Below are positions 16,291 to 26,865 of a DNA stretch of 64,000 nucleotides, piece after piece. Below the pieces are notes generated by a model. It worked only from the letters and a program-made list of their open reading frames with translations. It did not search any database and was not told the DNA's origin. Position 1 is the stretch's first letter. Each line of letters starts with the position of its first letter. The stretch is from Caldithrix sp. (GTDB lineage: Bacteria > Zhuqueibacterota > Zhuqueibacteria > Thermofontimicrobiales > Sulfurfontimicrobiaceae), in contig DYKB01000009.1 of the NCBI GenBank assembly GCA_020722815.1, positions 59,558 through 123,557 on the forward strand. Direction: 5' to 3'. A program made the position numbers and the translations under genes.

Positions 16291-19215
16291 ATGTTTAACA
16301 CAAAAGGCAAATGCTCTCCTCATGCTTTTTCCTTCACAATCCTCCTTATCCTGATAAGCATAATGTTAAATACTGGATATGCGCAACAGTATTGGCAGGA
16401 TGGTTTTCCGCTTTTTCAGTATATTGAGGCCTGGAACTATGTACAGATTGATTCTTTGATCAAATTGCAAGCCCAGTCTACCCGTTATGATGCAATGGAA
16501 ACATATCCTTTTATTCTCAATGGGATGGATTGGAAATGGCCTTTGAACAATCCAGCACTGGGTTTGCCTGCGGCTGAGGACATCGATTTTCGAATTTCAC
16601 AGGGTTATCCCTTCTATATCGTGGCAGATGGTACCGGCCATCGCGTAGTGGAGATAAATCCAGGTGCAACTGAACCCGTAATAGTCTGGGAATTTTATTC
16701 TTCCAATCCAGCTAGTGACAATTATTTGAAGTATCCCGTGTCATGTTTTACTTTTGAGGAAGCACTATCCCGCAAATATGTTATTACGGATAAATTAACG
16801 CATCGGGTATTGATCGTCAATCGTGAAACCAAGGTTATTGAATGGACCTACGGTGATAAAACTCCCGGTGATGGGCCGAATCAATTGAATTACCCGTCAG
16901 ATGCAATAGCCATCCCGAATTCTTCACGGATACTCATCTGTGATCAAGGGAATAATCGCGTGCTGCTGGTTGATCGCGTCGATAAATCCATTGTTTGGGA
17001 ATGGGGACGTTCGGTTTCTGAAGGGACGCTAAAAGTGCCGGTGGATATTGAATATGTTGCCCCGCTTAATAGTGTTCTTATTACCGATCAAAAAAATCAT
17101 CGCGTGCTGCTTGTCAATATTGTTTCCAATGAAATTACGTTCGAATTTGGTACGGGCCAGCCCGTAACTTCAAATGAAGGATTAAATAATCCAACCGATG
17201 CGGATTGGCTGTCTGATAGTCATATCATGATCTGTGATTCCAGCAATAAAAGACTCATTGAAATCGATCCGAATAAAAAGATTGTCTGGCAATTTCATCG
17301 TCCGCTTAATGGTTTGATCGATGCCGATCGAATGCCGGATAATCGCACGGTAATTGTTACCGATGACGAAGGAACCCGAAATCGGCCAATTCGGCTGGGT
17401 TATGCAAATGACTCGCTGGTCTCGAAAGTTCATGATTTAAACCATAATGTTATTTTCGATTCACTTTACCTGAATCTGAATAAACAAACCGACACAACCA
17501 ACGTTCGAATACAAATTCGTTCCGCCAGTCAAGTTGAAGATCTAGCCACCGAGGATTGGTATGGGCCTACCGGGAAGAATGATTTTTATACGCAATCGGT
17601 AACGGCCATCAATCCCATTCATACAGGGGATCTCAAATTCCAGTTTCGTGTTTTCCTGGATACGCAGGATCCACTTTTTACCCCTCGATTGAATAATCTG
17701 GCACTAAGTCATCATTTCTACGATGCCGACAGTACCGGACAGGTGACTTCTACCATCATCAGCGTTCCACCAAGTCAGATAGTTACCCAATGGGATAGCC
17801 TCACATTTCAGACAATAATCCCGACCAATCCGACTGACCGGCAGAATGTCCATATCGAATTACGGGTGCTGGATGCTGTTAAAAATATTGACTTGATAGA
17901 TCCCATTGCTGTAAGTCCATTGGTAGAAAAACATGTGGTTCGCCTGGGTGAAAATGTCAATTGGAAAGGGAAGGGCGTTCAGGCGATTCGAATTAAAGCA
18001 AAATTATTTACATCTTTTTCTTCACTTACACCAATCATCAAAAACTGGCGGGTCGATTTTTCGACAATGACGTCAACACCATCAAAAATTGCGTTTGTCA
18101 ATAGTCATTATTCTCCGGTAAAATATTATCATACGACCATCCCGATAAGTGAGAATGATCCCAATTTTCAATTTATTGATCTCGTTCGCGTTAAACTTCA
18201 GGATACGAATTTATCCCAGTTGCAGGATAATATTCGGCTGACAATTCGGGTACGCGGCGGACAGGACTCCGCGACTGTCAATTTAGTCCGACAGGCAACC
18301 GGTGAATTTGTAAATACCATTGGGATGCGGGCTTTTATTTCACGTTTTCCGGATACAAACGACAATACTTTTCAAATTTCTGATCGAGATTATTTAGAAG
18401 TAACCTATCGGGATCCGCTTGATCCAGATGATATGTCGACCGCCCAGGTGCTGATGATCCAAAATACCCAGGCAAAAGTGGCGTTCGTAAATCGATTAAA
18501 AGCCCCAATTACCGAAGCTTCGCTTAATGACACAGTTTATATTCGCCTGACAAATGAAAAAGACCAGGATTTCTCGCCAGCCCAGGATACCCTGTTTGTC
18601 GAAGTCTTTGACAACAAAACAGCCGACAACGAAAATCTGATGTTATTGGAAACCTTAGATTCGCTGGGGACTTATTCCAGTGGTGAATTTTTTAGTTCGC
18701 CAGGAATTCGTTTGGTAAGCGGGGCGACTGGATTCCAAACCGATGGTCGTATTCAGACTTTACCCGGAGATCAAATTGGCGCACGCTACGACGATAATTT
18801 TACGCCAGACCCGGTCGTGACCTTACTTATACGGCAAATCCAGGATTCGGTTGATGTTCAAATTTCCGGACTTTACGAATTTCTCATCGCACCGAATCCG
18901 TTTTATAATGAGCACCATGATATTCTGAAATTACGCATCACATCGGCAATTGGTGCACTAAAATTGAAAAAAATTGAAATCTTTAATATTGCCGGCGAGA
19001 AAGTTCGCGAAATTGCCGGTGAAACCATATTCCCGGCACCATTAGCCGAAAATCAACCTGGTTATATGGATGCCTGGTGGGACCTGTCAAATGAAAGTGG
19101 TAATCTGGTAAGCAGTGGTACCTATTGGGTAAAATTTTCAGCCGAGGTTACCAGCTCAACTGATCTAACGACTCAATCTATTAGTGTTTTCAAAAAGGTT
19201 TTAATTATTCACTAA
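16291..19215 (+). CDS. Large secreted beta-propeller protein with C-terminal sorting domain
   Basis: 974 residues with a signal peptide (about 10-32, ending before QQYW). Residues about 80-380 contain repeated NHL-like blades (ILICDQGNNRVLLVD, VLITDQKNHRVLLVN, IMICDSSNKRLIEID), as in six-bladed propellers. The middle consists of beta-sandwich-like segments. The C-terminal about 90 residues (IAPNPFYNEHHD... then GEKVREIAG... WDLSNESGNLVSSGTYWVKF) match the FlgD-like type A sorting domain of type IX-secreted proteins. It is thus probably surface-exposed or released; ligand unknown. It is directly followed (33 bp) by the barrel-OmpA gene, suggesting an operon. Confidence 0.8.
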   Translation: MFNTKGKCSPHAFSFTILLILISIMLNTGYAQQYWQDGFPLFQYIEAWNYVQIDSLIKLQAQSTRYDAMETYPFILNGMDWKWPLNNPALGLPAAEDIDFRISQGYPFYIVADGTGHRVVEINPGATEPVIVWEFYSSNPASDNYLKYPVSCFTFEEALSRKYVITDKLTHRVLIVNRETKVIEWTYGDKTPGDGPNQLNYPSDAIAIPNSSRILICDQGNNRVLLVDRVDKSIVWEWGRSVSEGTLKVPVDIEYVAPLNSVLITDQKNHRVLLVNIVSNEITFEFGTGQPVTSNEGLNNPTDADWLSDSHIMICDSSNKRLIEIDPNKKIVWQFHRPLNGLIDADRMPDNRTVIVTDDEGTRNRPIRLGYANDSLVSKVHDLNHNVIFDSLYLNLNKQTDTTNVRIQIRSASQVEDLATEDWYGPTGKNDFYTQSVTAINPIHTGDLKFQFRVFLDTQDPLFTPRLNNLALSHHFYDADSTGQVTSTIISVPPSQIVTQWDSLTFQTIIPTNPTDRQNVHIELRVLDAVKNIDLIDPIAVSPLVEKHVVRLGENVNWKGKGVQAIRIKAKLFTSFSSLTPIIKNWRVDFSTMTSTPSKIAFVNSHYSPVKYYHTTIPISENDPNFQFIDLVRVKLQDTNLSQLQDNIRLTIRVRGGQDSATVNLVRQATGEFVNTIGMRAFISRFPDTNDNTFQISDRDYLEVTYRDPLDPDDMSTAQVLMIQNTQAKVAFVNRLKAPITEASLNDTVYIRLTNEKDQDFSPAQDTLFVEVFDNKTADNENLMLLETLDSLGTYSSGEFFSSPGIRLVSGATGFQTDGRIQTLPGDQIGARYDDNFTPDPVVTLLIRQIQDSVDVQISGLYEFLIAPNPFYNEHHDILKLRITSAIGALKLKKIEIFNIAGEKVREIAGETIFPAPLAENQPGYMDAWWDLSNESGNLVSSGTYWVKFSAEVTSSTDLTTQSISVFKKVLIIH

Positions 19216-19248
19216 GTTGAATGATTCTTTAATTTCGAGCCTGATAAA

Positions 19249-21204
19249 ATGAATAAAATAATCTTATCTATGAAGTTTTTTATGAAACGACACCTGTCAA
19301 ATTCGATCTGGGCCATTATTTTCATCCTCTCGATGAGCCTTTTTTTTCAATATCCCCAAGAACTCGTCGCCCAAAACAAGGGAATTAGTAAACACGGGGC
19401 TTCGTTCCTGCAGGTTAGCCCCTATACGCGACAGGTTGGTTTGGGTGAAGCCTTTACAGGCCTGGCAGATGATATCAGTGTCATTCGATACAATGTCGGC
19501 GGATTGGGTAGTCTGGGTAATGCCATGGCCGCTTTCCATTTTCATAATTGGATTGACGATACCCAACAGGGAGGCCTATCCGGAGCACTACCAACACGAT
19601 TGGGAATTTTAGGTTTTGACTTTCATTTCTTTAATGAAGGTGTTATTAATGAAATGGATGAATCCTTCAAACTCACCGGTCGGCAATTTGAGAGTAATGA
19701 TATTGCGCTGACCATCGGTTATGGACGTTTTTTTGCGTTGCTGGATAGTGGTATCGCGGTTGGCGTGAGTGCACGTTACCTGCGTCAAAATCTGGCCGAT
19801 GATATTGCCACCGGTGTCGGTATGGACGTCGGTGCCATTTTTCATACCCGGTATGTTTCATTTGGCCTGGCAATTCAAAATCTCGGTGTAACCAAATTGC
19901 AATATCATACCCGAAATGAAACCCTTCCCGAATCATATCGCGGCGGCGTTGGTATCCACCTCGCGGCTGGTCGTTCTTTCAATCTCAATCTGGCGTCGGA
20001 TGTAGCGTTCGTAACCAATCAAGCGTTACGTTACTATTCAGGAGTCGAGACCGTCCTGGCCAATCTGATAGCGCTGCGTGGCGGTTATAAATTTCACAAC
20101 TGGGAAGCCTCACGCTGGAGTCTTGGTTTTGGACTTTATATACCGATGGAATGGTTAGCGGGTTCAGAAACCCGGCTGGACTATGCCTATTCTCCACTGG
20201 ATGCTTTCGAAGCGACAGCCCATCGTTTTTCATTGACTTTTTCATTCGGTGCGTTAAAAAGACGTCAATTGGCTCAGTTATATGACGAACAGCGGCTGGT
20301 ACGTTTAATTTATGAAGAGAAAGAAAGTGCCAAATTACGCGACAGAATTGCCCAGGAGTTGGAAGCTGCCAAAAAAGCCCGGGATGCAGCCGAAGAAGCG
20401 CGCCGGGCGGCTGAAGATGCTGAGAAACGCACGAAGGCATTGGAAGAAGAAATGAAAAAACGTCTGGAGCAGGTCAAAGCAATCGCCGAATCCAGCGAAG
20501 GCAAAATTGAAGTTACACAACAACCCGATGAAAAAGTACAGGTAACCTTACGCATTAATTTTGATTTTGATTCGGCGGTAATTCGTCCCGAAGAATATAC
20601 CACCATGAAAAAAGTTGCCCAGATATTAAATACCTACCCGACAAGCCAGGTATTTATTTCTGGTCACACCGATAATATTGGTACCGAAGAGTATAATATC
20701 CGTCTTTCAGAAAGAAGAGTTCAAGGAGTCATGTCCTATCTGACAGCACGCGAAAATGTCACCGGCAGTCGTTTCTTTATGCCAATTGGGTATGGTGAGA
20801 TGAAACCCATTGCTCCCAATACGCTGGAAACAGAACGTTTTAGAAATCGTCGGGTTGATTTCCTGATTTATACCCGAGACCAAAAACCGGAGATGCCAGA
20901 CGGGTCCGCCATCCGAAATATTATCGCGGTGGATAATTCTACGGTTCATATTGTTTGTAATGGCAAGGTAAATTACTCACATACGTATCTATCCAATCCC
21001 GAAAGAATTGTAATTGATCTCCCCAATGTTTTTCTACTTTTTGATCAAACCGAGTTTTGGCTGGAAAAAGAGCCATTTGAAAAAGCCCGAGTCGCCTTTC
21101 ATGCAGCTAATAAATATTCACGGGTCGTACTGGATTTATCATCTCCAGTGAAATATCAAATTGAACCGGTTGGAAATATTCTGAAAATCTCGATTATGAA
21201 GTAA
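19249..21204 (+). CDS. Barrel-coiled coil-OmpA-AMIN fusion outer-membrane protein
   Basis: 651 residues. After a signal segment (about 12-42) comes a PorV/PorQ-type barrel (about 48-335: TRQVGLGEAFTGLADDISVIRYNVGG). A charged coiled coil follows (about 345-410), then an OmpA peptidoglycan-binding domain (about 430-545: FDFDSAVIRPEEY, SGHTDNIGTEEYNIRLSERR). Last is a C-terminal domain (about 560-651) that reads as AMIN (NPERIVIDLPN... YSRVVLDLSS), a family known from cell-wall amidases and secretins. The protein could clamp outer membrane, peptidoglycan and another envelope partner together. Start choice among Met at 19249, 19270 and 19282 is not resolved. Confidence 0.8.
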   Translation: MNKIILSMKFFMKRHLSNSIWAIIFILSMSLFFQYPQELVAQNKGISKHGASFLQVSPYTRQVGLGEAFTGLADDISVIRYNVGGLGSLGNAMAAFHFHNWIDDTQQGGLSGALPTRLGILGFDFHFFNEGVINEMDESFKLTGRQFESNDIALTIGYGRFFALLDSGIAVGVSARYLRQNLADDIATGVGMDVGAIFHTRYVSFGLAIQNLGVTKLQYHTRNETLPESYRGGVGIHLAAGRSFNLNLASDVAFVTNQALRYYSGVETVLANLIALRGGYKFHNWEASRWSLGFGLYIPMEWLAGSETRLDYAYSPLDAFEATAHRFSLTFSFGALKRRQLAQLYDEQRLVRLIYEEKESAKLRDRIAQELEAAKKARDAAEEARRAAEDAEKRTKALEEEMKKRLEQVKAIAESSEGKIEVTQQPDEKVQVTLRINFDFDSAVIRPEEYTTMKKVAQILNTYPTSQVFISGHTDNIGTEEYNIRLSERRVQGVMSYLTARENVTGSRFFMPIGYGEMKPIAPNTLETERFRNRRVDFLIYTRDQKPEMPDGSAIRNIIAVDNSTVHIVCNGKVNYSHTYLSNPERIVIDLPNVFLLFDQTEFWLEKEPFEKARVAFHAANKYSRVVLDLSSPVKYQIEPVGNILKISIMK

Positions 21205-21373
21205 AAACAAAACATTCTGCTTTTACAATAAACTTTATCTTCTCTAGATATGAGCGGTGCCATCGAATTCATGATTTTTGTTTATCAATTCGATAGCCTC
21301 GTTTATACCTTACATTTTTTGCAACGGATTCTATTCGCTTTCCAACATATCAATATTCTTCAGTTTCACCCAC

Positions 21374-24300
21374 TCAATGTGCAAGGCCTCCTCGCCCATT
21401 TCTTTTTAAAAGCGTAAAATAAAATCGACTCCCCTGTCCTGCTTCTGATTCGACCCAAATTTTTCCACCGTATAATTCCACTATTTTTTTTACAATTGCC
21501 AGACCGATGCCGGTGCTCTCGGTCTTATCGCTTGGCTCCAGCGTCTGAAAAATTTCAAATATCTTGCGGTGGTATTGCGATTCGATTCCCGGCCCATTAT
21601 CACGAACACAAAATTTCCAGAAATCAGCATCAATTAGATAGTCCACCTGAATTTCACCAACCGGTTTGTCCATAAATTTTATCGCATTCGAAAGTAAATT
21701 CAGGAATATTTGTTCAATATAAATTTTTTCACCCTGAATAACGGGTAGCGGAGATGGAAAAGTTATCGAAATGAATGAGGGCGGCGCCAACATCTCAATC
21801 ACATCCTCCAACAGCTTTTCCAGATCAATTGGTTCACCTTTTCCACTGATACGTCCAACCCTTAAATATCGCAGAATACCTTCAATTAAATTGTGCATTC
21901 GTTTAATACGCCCGGTAAGAAGTCCAATTAATTCTTTTCCTGCTGCATCAATACCGGACGCGTAATCCTCAACCAACCATTGTGCCAATTGACTGATACC
22001 GCGAAGCGGTGCTTTTAAATCATGCGAAATAATATAAGCGAAGTGCTTTAGTTCCTCGTAGGCAACTTCCAATTGGGCGGTTCGTTCGATTACCCGTTCT
22101 TCTAACTCCTCGTTCAAATTTTTAATACGCTCTTCATTCTGTTTTCGAGCAGTTATATTCTCGAATGTTACCAAAATCCCCGTTACGTTACCAGCAGCAT
22201 CATGTAATGGAATTTTATTGGTCTCGTACCAGGTTAAACGTCCGCTCCCTTCGTCTCGCGCTTCAATAATATGTAAGGGCTGGTTGGATTTCATTACCTG
22301 CCGGTCAACTTCCAATGAAGATTCAATTTCATGTTGTTTGCCCGGGAAATCCCATTCAGTTCGGCCCAAAATCTCCGTTGGCATGGTTAAGCCAACTTTT
22401 TGGGCAAAATTTCGGTTACATCCCAGAAAAACAGAATTTTGATCTTTCCAGCAAATATATTGCGGGATATTATCGATAACAGAAAGCAACATTTCACGGG
22501 ACTGACGAAGTGCCTCCTCAATCCTTTTACGCTCATTTATTTCTATCTCTAAATTGTTATTAATTTCCTTTAGCGCTACAGTTCGTTCATCCACCAATTC
22601 TTCCAGATGAAGGCGATAGCGTTTCAATTCCTCATCGTGCCGCTTTTTTTCAGTAATATCTTCAGAAATTCCCAGCAAATATTCTGAAGTGCCAGATTCA
22701 TTCTTCAGGGGAATCTTTTTAGTATGTAAAAATTTCAATCCTTCTTTGGTATTAATTGGTTCTTCCGGAATATCCAGCAACTTGCCGCTTGCCAGAACAC
22801 CTCGATCTTTTTGAACAAAAAAATCTGCCTGCTCCTCTGGAAAAAAATCATAATCATTCCTGCCAATCAATTGTTCACGTTTTAAACCTAATAATTCTTC
22901 ACCTGTCTTGTTCATAAATTCAAATTTAAGATTTTCAGCCTCTTTCACAAAAACCATTTTCGGTAAATTTTCAAGAATTGAATTAAAAAAGAATCGCTGT
23001 TTCTGAAGCTCCTCGGCTGTTTTTTTAACTTCAGTCAAATCCGTTAATACATGCGCAAAATAATTGGGTTGACCAGTTTCGTCTCGTAATACAAAAATAT
23101 TCCCCATTATCGGAACGACTTTTCCGGTTCGGGACAGGATGCTAATCTCACCACTCCAGCCCCCCGTCTTTAAAACCGAAGGAATAATGGAAGCGAAAAG
23201 CTCCTTTTTTAACTGATCGGGATAATAATCGCTCATTAAGGTTTCCATTACATCGGCTGGATGATTGATACCCAAAATTTGACTCAAGGTGGGATTCGCA
23301 TATTTGATATGACCTTCCAGATCCGTCCAACCGATCCCTTCGCTGGATTCTTCTACGAACCGGCGAAAAAACGCAAGTCGATTTTCCATCCCAATACGTT
23401 CAGTTATTTCATGCTGAAGTTGAGTATTCGAGGCTAAAAGTTGGGCGGTACGTTCCTGCACCCGCTTTTCCAATTCATCGTGTGCTTTAAAAAAAAGAAC
23501 TTCAGCGCGCTTGCGAGCGGTCACTTCACGATTAATCCCCCGAAAACCAATAAAATTTCCATTATTATCTAAAATCGGCACACCACTGGATTCAATAATC
23601 ACTTCGTATCCCGATTGATGATAATTCGTATTTTCTATTTTTTCAAAAGCCTGGCGACAGGCAATAAATTCCTTAAGCTGGACTTTTAAGGACTCAGCTT
23701 CGGCTGGAAGCATAAAATCAAAGGGGGTTTTCCCGATCACGGCAACGGGTTCGTACCCCAGAATCTCACTGACTTTTGCACTGGAATATGTATAAATTAA
23801 ATTTTCATTTACCTCCCAAATCCAATCGCTGGTGGTCTCCACTAGTTGCCGAAATCGTTCTTCACTTTTTTCCAGCGCGATCATACTTTGGAAACGCTCT
23901 TCAAATTCCTGACGTTGAAAAATATAAAAAAAACCGAAAAGCCCACCTAATCGTAATAAATTGGCAAGCGACATTAAATCCCCTCGAATATTCCGATAAA
24001 AAGTATGAACAACAAATAAATTGAGTTCACTAACCCCAAAAAGTGATAATACAATAATAATGAATGATCTTATCCATCCCTTTTGTTGTATTAAGACAGT
24101 GATCGAAGCGAAAAGAAAAATCAAAACGACGACGCCATGGGTCGACAATTCCTGCACCCAGGAATATTGAAATAAATTCAATTGAGAGGATCGCGAAAAA
24201 AGATCAATGGAAAAAACCAGTAAAATCAAACTAAAAAATACTCGTTCGAGAATCCGGTAGCTTCGATTCCGCTCTTTAAAAAAATAAATAGCGGCAATAG

Positions 24301-24625
24301 AAAAAGATACATAGGCGAAACTTAATAACATTTGGTTCAGGGATGAAAAATATTCTCCAGTATGCATTGTAATTAAATTTGAGTTATCCAGCGAAAATTT
24401 AATGAATATTGAAATTTGTCGAACACTTCCAAATAAAAAACCTAATAAAAGGTATAATTCATTCAACCGTCGATTTCTTCGCCAATGTACCCAGGCAATT
24501 ATTGTAAGCCCTCCCCAAAGAAATATACCAAAACTAACTCGAACCAGGTTAAAGTTGGCTAGCTCCTGGCCGGTGATCAAACTCTTTAAATAAAAATGCC
24601 AGTATATTAATAGCTTTTCAAGCAT
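21374..24625 (-). CDS. Membrane-bound multi-PAS sensor histidine kinase
   Basis: About 1083 residues from the ATG at 24625, chosen because GGAG lies 8 bp upstream; a longer start at 24658 lacks a site. The first about 230 residues form roughly seven membrane helices. Four PAS/PAC units follow (for example EERFRQLVETTSDWIWEV, FFRRFVEESSEGIGWTDLEG, FNSILENLPKMVFVKE, LLSVIDNIPQYICWKD), linked by coiled coils. The HisKA phospho-acceptor is in ISHDLKAPLRGI and the ATPase shows LLSNAIKF, DNGPGIE and GTGIGLAIV. No receiver domain is attached, and no response regulator is nearby. The signal is unknown. Confidence 0.9.
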   Translation of the reverse strand: MLEKLLIYWHFYLKSLITGQELANFNLVRVSFGIFLWGGLTIIAWVHWRRNRRLNELYLLLGFLFGSVRQISIFIKFSLDNSNLITMHTGEYFSSLNQMLLSFAYVSFSIAAIYFFKERNRSYRILERVFFSLILLVFSIDLFSRSSQLNLFQYSWVQELSTHGVVVLIFLFASITVLIQQKGWIRSFIIIVLSLFGVSELNLFVVHTFYRNIRGDLMSLANLLRLGGLFGFFYIFQRQEFEERFQSMIALEKSEERFRQLVETTSDWIWEVNENLIYTYSSAKVSEILGYEPVAVIGKTPFDFMLPAEAESLKVQLKEFIACRQAFEKIENTNYHQSGYEVIIESSGVPILDNNGNFIGFRGINREVTARKRAEVLFFKAHDELEKRVQERTAQLLASNTQLQHEITERIGMENRLAFFRRFVEESSEGIGWTDLEGHIKYANPTLSQILGINHPADVMETLMSDYYPDQLKKELFASIIPSVLKTGGWSGEISILSRTGKVVPIMGNIFVLRDETGQPNYFAHVLTDLTEVKKTAEELQKQRFFFNSILENLPKMVFVKEAENLKFEFMNKTGEELLGLKREQLIGRNDYDFFPEEQADFFVQKDRGVLASGKLLDIPEEPINTKEGLKFLHTKKIPLKNESGTSEYLLGISEDITEKKRHDEELKRYRLHLEELVDERTVALKEINNNLEIEINERKRIEEALRQSREMLLSVIDNIPQYICWKDQNSVFLGCNRNFAQKVGLTMPTEILGRTEWDFPGKQHEIESSLEVDRQVMKSNQPLHIIEARDEGSGRLTWYETNKIPLHDAAGNVTGILVTFENITARKQNEERIKNLNEELEERVIERTAQLEVAYEELKHFAYIISHDLKAPLRGISQLAQWLVEDYASGIDAAGKELIGLLTGRIKRMHNLIEGILRYLRVGRISGKGEPIDLEKLLEDVIEMLAPPSFISITFPSPLPVIQGEKIYIEQIFLNLLSNAIKFMDKPVGEIQVDYLIDADFWKFCVRDNGPGIESQYHRKIFEIFQTLEPSDKTESTGIGLAIVKKIVELYGGKIWVESEAGQGSRFYFTLLKRNGRGGLAH

Positions 24626-24936
24626 GAACTGTTCTCCAAAAAAAATGCAGTATTTCAATAATTTACAAATAGTTAAAATAGAGGATACATGAAATAATTT
24701 ACTGATAACCGATCCAAGATGAACATTTTTAAAGTTTGATTGTATTCGTTCAATCAGCGGGGGTAAATTCAGACCTTCGAGATTTTCGTCTCCAAATCAT
24801 AAGATTAAACTGAATTTCCTGCATCTCATGAGAAAAACCTCGAAGGTCGGACCCCGTTTGTTGAGGAGATACGTTTGATTCACAATTGAAAGTCACCGAT
24901 TTCAACATCGATACAGTTTGATGTTTACAAAACAAA
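24626..24936. repeat. Gap between two kinase genes with a 10-bp inverted repeat
   Basis: GACCTTCGAG (24772-24781) is repeated exactly inverted as CTCGAAGGTC (24839-24848), 57 bp apart. After one mismatch the arms gain another four pairs (TTTT/AAAA). CTCATGAG, itself a palindrome, lies inside. It may be a small mobile or structured element; no gene is seen. Confidence 0.45.
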
Positions 24937-26865
24937 TTACGATTTCAGGGTGAAATAAAAAGTCGTTCCGACTTTTTCCTCAGATTCCGCCCAAATTTTC
25001 CCACCATGTTTCTTGATAATTCGATTTACAATTGAAAGTCCAATGCCAGTGCCAGTAAAATCTTTTTCACTATGTAATCGCTGAAAAGGCAAAAATACTT
25101 TATCGCGATAGCGATTATTAAAACCAACGCCATTATCTCGAACAAAATAGGTTGGAATACCATCGATGTCCATGATACCGAAATCAATCATGCTCTTTTC
25201 TCTTATCGCTGTAAATTTAACCGCATTGTCAATAATGTTTTGAAGGGCAATCAGAATTAAACGTTCATCTGCTTTTGCGATTATATTCTGAGCAATAGTA
25301 AACTGTAACTGTCGATCAGATACCTGGGTTTTAAATTCTGCAGCGATCCCGGCAACAAGTGCCGATAAATTGACATCTTTGATATTGATTTCCTGCTGTG
25401 AAATCTGGGATAATTTAAAAAGCGCATCAATTATTTGCCCCATCTTTTGAGCGTTCTTCCGGATACGTAATAAATAATCCCGGGCTTGCGCATCAAGTTG
25501 ATTTGCATATTCTTCTAATAATATATATGAAAAACCATCGATGCCGCGTAATGGTGCTTTTAAATCATGGGAGACCGAATAATTAAAGCTTTCAAGCTGC
25601 CGATTGGCCATCTCCAACTCTTCTGTCCGTTCGCGAACCCGTTGTTCCAATTGCTCATTTATCAATCTTAACCTTTCTTCATACAGTTTGCGATTGGTAA
25701 TATCACGTACAATTGATAAAACATGCATCTCTTGCGAAAGTAGTAATTGCGTTGCGGAGATTAATCCAAATTTAATATCCCCTGATTTGGTTTTGAATTG
25801 GGTTTCAAAATTATTGACGCGCTGATCTTTTAAAAGCAGCCGGATGAAGTGCTTTATATCATCGGAATTCCTGAAAATTCCAAATTCCAGGATGGAATGT
25901 CCAATAATCTCAGCACGTGAATAGCCGGAAGAATATAAAAAGGCCTCATTCACTTCGATAACAATTCCATCTTTAAACCGATTAATACACATGGGATCGG
26001 TACTCAGATGAAAAGCTTTTCGAAATCGTTCCTCAGTCTCCAGCAGTGTCTGTTGTGCCTGTTTCCGCTCGCTATTATCCCGAATGACATCCATCAATTG
26101 TAATGGATTGCCTTCATTATCTTCAATAAGAACAATGTTAAATTCTGCATCCAGCCGGCTTCCATCTTTTTTCAGGACTTTAAACTCCATATTTTTAAAT
26201 ATTTGTTTTGTTAATATCTTCTGAAGCAGCCGGGTAGCACGCTCCCGCTCTTCCGGAACTATTAAAAAAAAACCGGATTTCCCAATTAATTCTTCGGGAC
26301 TATCATATCCAAGCATCCGGGCCTTTTGTTGATTACAAAAAAGAATGTTTCCCTCCAGATCAAGTAGCGAAATACCATCCTGCGAAGTTTCAACCAGTCT
26401 TTCATAGAGTTTTGCCCGTTTTTCTATCGCTTCATGATATGTTTTCTGCCGGGTTATATCCTGTATAATGCCACAAATTTTAATACCAGATTCAGTTTCT
26501 GGCTTCAATTGACACACATAATCACGAATCCAGCGAATTTGTCCGGCTACAGTGCGGATTCGATATTCAGCCAGGGCTGTTCCTTCACTTAATAAAATAT
26601 TCCGCTGTTGCTTTAAAAGAGGTTTATCTTCAGGATGAATATAATCCTCCCAATTTATACTTTCACGACTTTCAGTTGATGGGATATCAATTATTTGACC
26701 AACTTCACCAGCCAGAAAACGATAACACCAATTTCCGGATTTATCTTCTTCCACTTTATAAACGCAATCCGCAACCAATTGAAATAGAGAATTTATTAAA
26801 TTTTCATATTGTTCCTGAAGCAACTTCAAATCTTCCTGCTTCATTTTTATTTTCAAAAATTTCAT
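24937..26865 (-). CDS. Cytoplasmic multi-PAS sensor histidine kinase
   Basis: 642 residues without membrane segments. Three PAS units: a PAS_3-like one (about 10-140, with WEDYIHPEDK), one starting RLVETSQDGISLLDLEG, and one starting RKAFHLSTDPMCINRF. Then HisKA with His in YSVSHDLKAPLRGI, and an ATPase domain with IDNAVKF, DNGVGFNNR and GTGIGLSIV. The phytochrome-like HisKA/HATPase arrangement matches the upstream kinase closely (SHDLKAPLRGI shared), suggesting relatedness by duplication. GAGGAAATTGAT precedes the ATG. No cognate regulator is adjacent; the sigma-54 activator at 30457 lacks a receiver domain. Confidence 0.9.
   Translation of the reverse strand: MKFLKIKMKQEDLKLLQEQYENLINSLFQLVADCVYKVEEDKSGNWCYRFLAGEVGQIIDIPSTESRESINWEDYIHPEDKPLLKQQRNILLSEGTALAEYRIRTVAGQIRWIRDYVCQLKPETESGIKICGIIQDITRQKTYHEAIEKRAKLYERLVETSQDGISLLDLEGNILFCNQQKARMLGYDSPEELIGKSGFFLIVPEERERATRLLQKILTKQIFKNMEFKVLKKDGSRLDAEFNIVLIEDNEGNPLQLMDVIRDNSERKQAQQTLLETEERFRKAFHLSTDPMCINRFKDGIVIEVNEAFLYSSGYSRAEIIGHSILEFGIFRNSDDIKHFIRLLLKDQRVNNFETQFKTKSGDIKFGLISATQLLLSQEMHVLSIVRDITNRKLYEERLRLINEQLEQRVRERTEELEMANRQLESFNYSVSHDLKAPLRGIDGFSYILLEEYANQLDAQARDYLLRIRKNAQKMGQIIDALFKLSQISQQEINIKDVNLSALVAGIAAEFKTQVSDRQLQFTIAQNIIAKADERLILIALQNIIDNAVKFTAIREKSMIDFGIMDIDGIPTYFVRDNGVGFNNRYRDKVFLPFQRLHSEKDFTGTGIGLSIVNRIIKKHGGKIWAESEEKVGTTFYFTLKS

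Noticed and set aside
21262..21294. Terminator between the convergent genes at 21.2 kb
   Set aside because: ATCGAATT and AATTCGAT are a perfect inverted pair, but the loop is long and no T-run follows, so termination is not supported.
21374..26865. Hybrid kinases with receiver domains
   Set aside because: Both proteins end right after the ATPase domain; no receiver motif was found.
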